A stretch of 64,000 bases of DNA from positions 38,337,656 through 38,401,655 of the forward strand of contig CM038709.1 of NCBI GenBank assembly GCA_021613375.1. Direction: 5' to 3'. A program made the position numbers and the translations under genes. Source of the DNA: Megaleporinus macrocephalus (taxonomy: Eukaryota; Chordata; Actinopteri; Characiformes; Anostomidae). The notes under the pieces are model-generated. The model searched no databases and was not told the DNA's origin. It saw nothing but the letters and a program-made list of their open reading frames with translations. Every line of letters begins with the position of its first letter. The stretch's first letter is position 1. This document shows, piece after piece, positions 59,330 to 64,000 of the stretch.

Positions 59330-59645
59330 TACCATGTGGTGGATCGTTCTCAGCACTCATGTGAAACTGACATTATGGTTAGTATGTGTTATGTGTTAGT
59401 ATGTGTTAGTATGTGTTAGTATGTGTGAGTGGATCAGACACTGGAGTTTTAAACACCTCATTGTCACTGCTGGACTGATAATAGTCTCACTACTGGACTG
59501 AGAATAGTTAGTGTTGTGGGGGTCCTGATCACTGAAGAACAGGGTTACAAAGTGTACAAAGAAGCAGATGTACTACAGTCTGCAAGTGTAGAACTACAAA
59601 GTGGTCCTATATGGTAAGTGGAGCTGATAAAACAAACAGTGAACT
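59330..59645 (+). mobile_element. MITE family B copy 3, shortened
   Basis: gagtggatcagacactggag, aacacctcattgtcactgct, actactggactgagaatagt and gaagaacagggttacaaagt follow family B. A small tandem (tatgtgttag, four times) lies at about 59385-59425, and the central part is missing. Confidence 0.7.
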
Positions 59646-60289
59646 GATTACTGATCATTCTGAATGCATACCTTTGTTACAACCTAACCAGGAGTCCTTG
59701 AGTGGAAACAGTCTACAACATTTCTTGGTTAGGTTGTTGGGTTTCAGCTACAGAATCAGGAATCAGGATTAGATGAGCTGAAAAGTACAGCTCCACTGGC
59801 ATCAAATGGAACTCCAGCAGTGCAGGGGGTTTCTATTAATGATCACAAGAAGTTGAGCGGAAGATGAGGCCTTTAGGGGGAAGGAAGGCATGGCTGATTA
59901 TTTTGGCTGCTGTTAGAAAGGCCCAGCTGGTGCCTGGCATGTCTCGAGGTAATGTGGCACCAGGTGCCCATCACACACACATTTAGGATTCAACTGAGAC
60001 GTGGAGCTGGTACAGCTGGTACAGCTTAATTGCCAGAAACAAACAAACAAAAAAATCAGAAAACAGTCACAAATTTAAAATATTGTTCAGAAATGAGTAA
60101 AACGATTGAACAAATACCCAGTTGGCGTGGATTTGACTAAAAACGAGCAGAGTGTCTTTAGATTTAATACCCTGAAGTGGGCCATGTGTAGCGTACAGAG
60201 AGCCAGAGCCTCCAGCAAAGTCACAGTTCCTACGAATGAGGCCAGTCTGACTGTTTAACAGTCTTACACAGAAACGTGACTAATAATAA
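59646..60289. other. Non-coding unique stretch
   Basis: No gene or recognised repeat. The stretch 59740-59960 is unique and GC-balanced. Confidence 0.4.
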
Positions 60290-60600
60290 TTCCAAATAAC
60301 CCCAAGCAAATCCAGTGATGTTGAGGTCTGGCCTCTGTGGTGGTCAGTCCATTGTTCTGCGAACACCAGCAGCTTCTTTGTTTGATGTATCTCCATTTTT
60401 CAGTGATGAGCTTCTTGAACACTACACATCCTTTCAGGCCCCTAGTGCTTTGCACAGTGGAACGATGTACAGAATCAGATGTTTTCAGATCAGAAGCAAG
60501 AGTGGAGCTTGGGGTCCTCATCTCTTAAAGAAAAAAGTGCTGTTTATCTGATGGGGACAGTGATGGTGGGCCTTCTGGTGTTATTGCTCTCACACTCTCT
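60290..60600 (+). repeat. Interspersed repeat family F, copy 3
   Basis: atccagtgatgttgaggtct, cagcagcttctttgtttgat, cttgaacactacacatcctt and tgctgtttatctgatgggga match 42345-42802. It abuts the Tc1 remnant that follows, where that element's left end is lost. Confidence 0.6.
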
Positions 60601-60612
60601 CATACTGGTCAC

Positions 60613-61718
60613 TGGAAGTTCAACATGGCACCTCATGGCAAAGAACTCTGAGAAGCTGAAAAAAAGAACTGTTGCTCTACATAAAGATGGCCTAGGCTAT
60701 AAGAAGATTACCAACATCCTGAAACTTGGCTGCAGCACAATGGCCAAGACCATACACCATCTTTAACTAGAGAGGTTCCACTCAGAACTGGTCTTGCCAT
60801 CGTCGACCAAAGAAGTCATAACCAGAGGTTGGCTTTTGAAAACAGACGTATGAGTGCTGCCAGCATTGTTGAAGGAATAAAGGGGTAGGGGGTCAGCCTG
60901 TCAGTGCTCAGACCATCTCTTCTAAATATGATGCAGAAGAAAGCCTTCAAACAGTTTGCTGAAGACAAGCAGACAAAGGACATGGATTACTGGAACAAAG
61001 ATAAACTTATTTGGTTCAGATGGTGTGAAGCGTGTGTGGTGGCAAACAGGTGAGGAGTACAAAGAAAAGTGCCTTGCCTACAGTCAAGCATGGTGGTGAG
61101 AGTGTCATGGTTTGGGGCTGCATGAGGCTGTGGGGAGTTACAGTTCATTAAGGGAACCATGAATGCCAACATGTACTGTGACATACTTAAGCAGAGCATG
61201 ATCCCCTCCTTTGCGGAACAGGGCCACAGGGCAGTATTTCAGCATGATAATGACCCCAAACATACTTCCAAGACGAATACTGCCTTGCTCAAGAAGCTGA
61301 GGTTGAAGGTGCTAGACTGGCCAAGCATGTCTCCAGACCTAAACCCTATTGAATATCTGTGGGGCATCCTCAAACGTAAGGTGTCTCCACCAGCTCTGTG
61401 ATGTTGTCATGGAGAAGTGGAAGAGGATTCCAGTGGCAACCTGTAAAGCTCTAATGAACTCCATGCCCAAGAGAGGTAAGGCAGCGCTGGAAAATAATGG
61501 TGGCCACACAAAATACTGACACTTTGGGCACAATTTGGCCATTTTCACTTAGGGGTGTACTCACTTTTGTTGCCAGCAGTTTATTAATTGCAGTTTATTA
61601 ATTAACTTTACACTGTTATGCAAGCTGTAAACTGTCTACTGTACTTTGTATCAAAGTGTCACATCTTCAGTGTTGTCCCATGAAAAGATAAAGATAAAAT
61701 ATGTACAACAATGTGTAT
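60613..61718 (+). mobile_element. Tc1-like transposon, both ends lost
   Basis: The coding body and 3' flank (ttcacttaggggtgtactca, cttttgttgccagcagttta, agtgttgtcccatgaaaag) belong to a widespread fish Tc1 family different from the one at 45318. Neither terminal inverted repeat is seen. Confidence 0.85.
60625..61519 (+). pseudogene. Tc1-like transposase pseudogene lacking the first catalytic Asp
   Basis: The N-terminal helix-turn-helix is seen in LKKRTVALHKDGLGYKKI. After several stops and frameshifts the DDE core appears: QFAEDKQ-like text, DYWN, then a direct jump to KINLFGSDGVKRVW. The family has about eight residues containing WSDE between DYWN and KINLF, so a deletion of about 23 bp at about 60996 removes the first catalytic Asp. 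Later FQHDNDPKHTSK and SPDLNPIEYLWGILKRK keep the second Asp and the Glu with 34 residues between. A second deletion after LKRK shifts frame. The longest open piece is 61159-61401 (80 codons). It is inactive. Confidence 0.92.
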
Positions 61719-61719
61719 G

Positions 61720-63817
61720 TTTCTTCTGATTTGGTAACACCTCTGACACACCAAAACCCACTGCCCATCATTTGAAACACCATTTGAAAAAACATGCTGT
61801 TAAACAAAGAAACTGTAGCAAACCGGTACAAAACATGGAATACATCTGTGCTGTCCCCACAATCTGCTTGACCACCCCAGATGAGTCCTATGGAGAGTAT
61901 AGTACCTTTCACCACTTAACAAGACAAAGAAGGAAACACAGAATTATATAATGGGTTGACTGTCTGTGGCTAAGGTTTGCTTGGTTTAATTTAGTTGGAA
62001 CAACAAAGCTTTGATTCACATTGAATGGAAGTGTGTATACTTGGAAGTGTGGAAAGCCAGTCAGAGTGCAACTGTCTGTCTATCTGTGGTTGAGATAAAG
62101 CAGGATACAATGGAACAACCATGCAGTTTACGAATGGTAGGTGTGATCTTTTAATTTTTTTAAACTGTTTTGCTCTCATCAACGACTCATATAAAATTAA
62201 TCTGCACGCTAACATTAACACTTAAACCAGACTTAGGCTAAATGGTTAGCTATATACTAGAGCTGTGGTTCTCAAACGGTGTATCATAAAGCAAGATCTA
62301 ATGTGCCAAGGAGTTGTAGCTTAAGTCTCAGGTGTAATAGTTAACAGACCTCTGGTTTACTGGAATAAACCCAATAAAAACACAATATAAAGTTGGCCAG
62401 AATTAGCTGATAAATGCACAAGCAGGCTATCTAAATGAATAAAATGGACAATGGGAACTATATTAAAGCTGCATGTAATCTTCAGTAAGCATTCAATATT
62501 TCACTCCAGTTTATTTCTTCCTATGGCATGGTTAGAGATTAGAGTCTGTGCAGTTTAGTTTGTGAGTCTCAAGCTTAATTCTTAAATCTCTGTAGCTTTT
62601 GGCCAGCCTATATACTAATTTTGGTTAAATGTAATGTAGCCCTCTTCTGTCTCATTACAGCACACATCAGATCTGAACTCTGTTAAAAGATTTTGGCCCC
62701 CAAATGAGGATCTGCAACTGCTGGCAGATTTACAACTGATTTACAACTTTGATTTAAAAATTTAGGAAAGTGTTCTCTATTAATAGAAGTTTGGCAAAGG
62801 AGGTTAAAAGGAGGTGTTAAGGAACATTCTGACCTGCTACATTACAGCAGCAACACCACTGACTGAAAGATTACACATTGAGCAGTGAAAGCAGCCCAGT
62901 TCATCACTAGAGCTTCATTCCCAGACACTGTACGATAAGAACTGTCTGAGGAAAGCTTGCAACATCATTAGTTCCTTGCACAGACAGCAGTCTGACAGAC
63001 AGTACCTTAAGTGCCAGACTCTTTTAGAACAGTTCCTACTCTCGAGCTGCCAAAGCTGCTGACCCCCACGCACAACCATGTAATCGACTGTGAACTTCTA
63101 CCTTGTTCTTGTTCCTGTTCTAGACCTCCTAGACTTCTGCGGTTCCTTTATGTTCAGAATAAAATTAAATTAGTGAGACTAAATCAACTTAGTGTATGGC
63201 AATGTAGTCGTTGCACAACTTTAGATGTTTCGTTGACTAATTGTTGATGATGTCATGAATGAAAACACAGGAGACGGGAATGCTTTCAACAAACAACTTT
63301 AATGATCCATGACGAAGCCAAACTCCAAAGGTCAGTAGACTGTGACATGCAAAAATAGCTCTGGATCACATTGCCAGCCTTCAGGAACGCAGAGACGCCA
63401 ACCCATATTTTGGCGATTTTGTTTCCTACTTAGGTGCATCCTAAGCGTACTTGCCGAGATGCTTGCCTGCGGCGGAGGTCTGGAGAGCCATAGAAATTTG
63501 GAGATCCATAATTCCATAACCAACTTTCTAGGAATAATAAAGAAGGATACATGGGCTGAGAAAAGTTAGGACAAAGCCAAACTTCACAGGTCAGTAAAGT
63601 GTGAGGTGCCATTTCCAGCGAGCCCTGGATCGCCCAAAATGACCAGGTTTCTTATCTGTTGTCTTCCCAGTGGTATCCATGTCATTAGTGTCATAATCCC
63701 ATCATCAGCACCTAGCTGACACCATATTATCATTGTGTAGGCAACTAGTCTGTGTATCAAAACATATGGTGGCCCAAAAGAAACAATATTTGTGAACAAT
63801 AATAAAGTTCTGCCATA
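61720..63817. other. Non-coding stretch
   Basis: No gene or confident repeat. Two related segments, gacgaagccaaactccaaag with ggtcagtagactgtgacatg (about 63310) and gacaaagccaaacttcacag with ggtcagtaaagtgtgaggtg (about 63570), form a diverged direct duplication about 260 bp apart. Confidence 0.35.
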
Positions 63818-63935
63818 CAGGCTCTGTCTCAAAACCTAGTGACCTGCCTAAGTGGACTCCGTAGGCAGCGGTTCAAATATCAGCATTTGCTCCTCATGTT
63901 TCCTCATAAAACAGATTATTGAGCCGCTCTAGTTA
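63818..63935 (+). mobile_element. MITE end fragment (tctcaaaacctagtg type)
   Basis: ggctctgtctcaaaacctag and tgacctgcctaagtggactc, with gtaggcagcgg, resemble the end of an abundant fish MITE. The other end may lie beyond the window. Confidence 0.4.
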
Positions 63936-64000
63936 GAAAAGGACTGTGCCATAGCTTTTTACCACCCACTGCATATGACTGGTGTTTAATGACCTCAGCT

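Overview
This window looks like a nuclear chromosome segment of a ray-finned fish. The evidence is a vertebrate Rnd3 gene with GT-AG introns, several Tc1-like transposase remnants of types common in fish genomes, DANA/mermaid-like tRNA SINEs, hAT and palindromic MITE-like elements, and many micro- and minisatellites. The repeat mix suggests an otophysan (for example characin-like) fish, but that is only a guess from memory. Nothing points to a prokaryote, organelle or virus.

Only one protein-coding gene can be supported. Positions 6897-9843 on the + strand hold the last three coding exons of rnd3, a constitutively GTP-bound, GTPase-deficient Rho-family protein. They encode 36, 43 and 81 residues and end in a CAAX box. 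The upstream exons (P-loop, switch I, first part of switch II) were not found in 1-6896, so that stretch is read as an intron and the gene starts outside the window. A 3' UTR with candidate poly(A) signals ends near 10.6 kb.

The remaining 53 kb has no recognisable gene and reads as a gene desert. It contains: (a) DNA-transposon debris, including two broken Tc1-like transposase genes (45.6-46.6 kb and 60.6-61.5 kb), other Tc1 fragments (13.5, 15.9 and 26.4 kb), a hAT derivative with a BED zinc-finger relic (2.85-3.70 kb, in the rnd3 intron), a hAT-type element with an exact 8-bp target duplication (54.88-55.84 kb), and several MITE families; (b) retroposon pieces, namely DANA-like SINEs (13.8, 34.9, 38.4 and 39.3 kb) and at least four different LINE/SINE 3' tails (14.6, 17.9, 30.7 and 41.7 kb); (c) five large minisatellite arrays: 63 bp at 23.2-24.15 kb, 20 bp at 38.6-39.3 kb, about 56 bp at 47.4-49.8 kb, 46 bp at 51.5-53.25 kb and 20 bp at 56.1-57.0 kb; (d) low-repeat stretches that could be conserved non-coding elements, which cannot be tested here.

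The most interesting structures are two minisatellites that appear to have grown out of retroposons. One expanded from the 5' A-box end of a DANA-like SINE. The other expanded from inside a reverse-oriented LINE/SINE 3' tail, whose two ends still flank the array. The 46-bp array also carries a higher-order duplication of about 650 bp. Several nested insertions allow relative dating of elements. I found no evidence for a new gene system, and most of the longer open frames here are chance frames through repeats.
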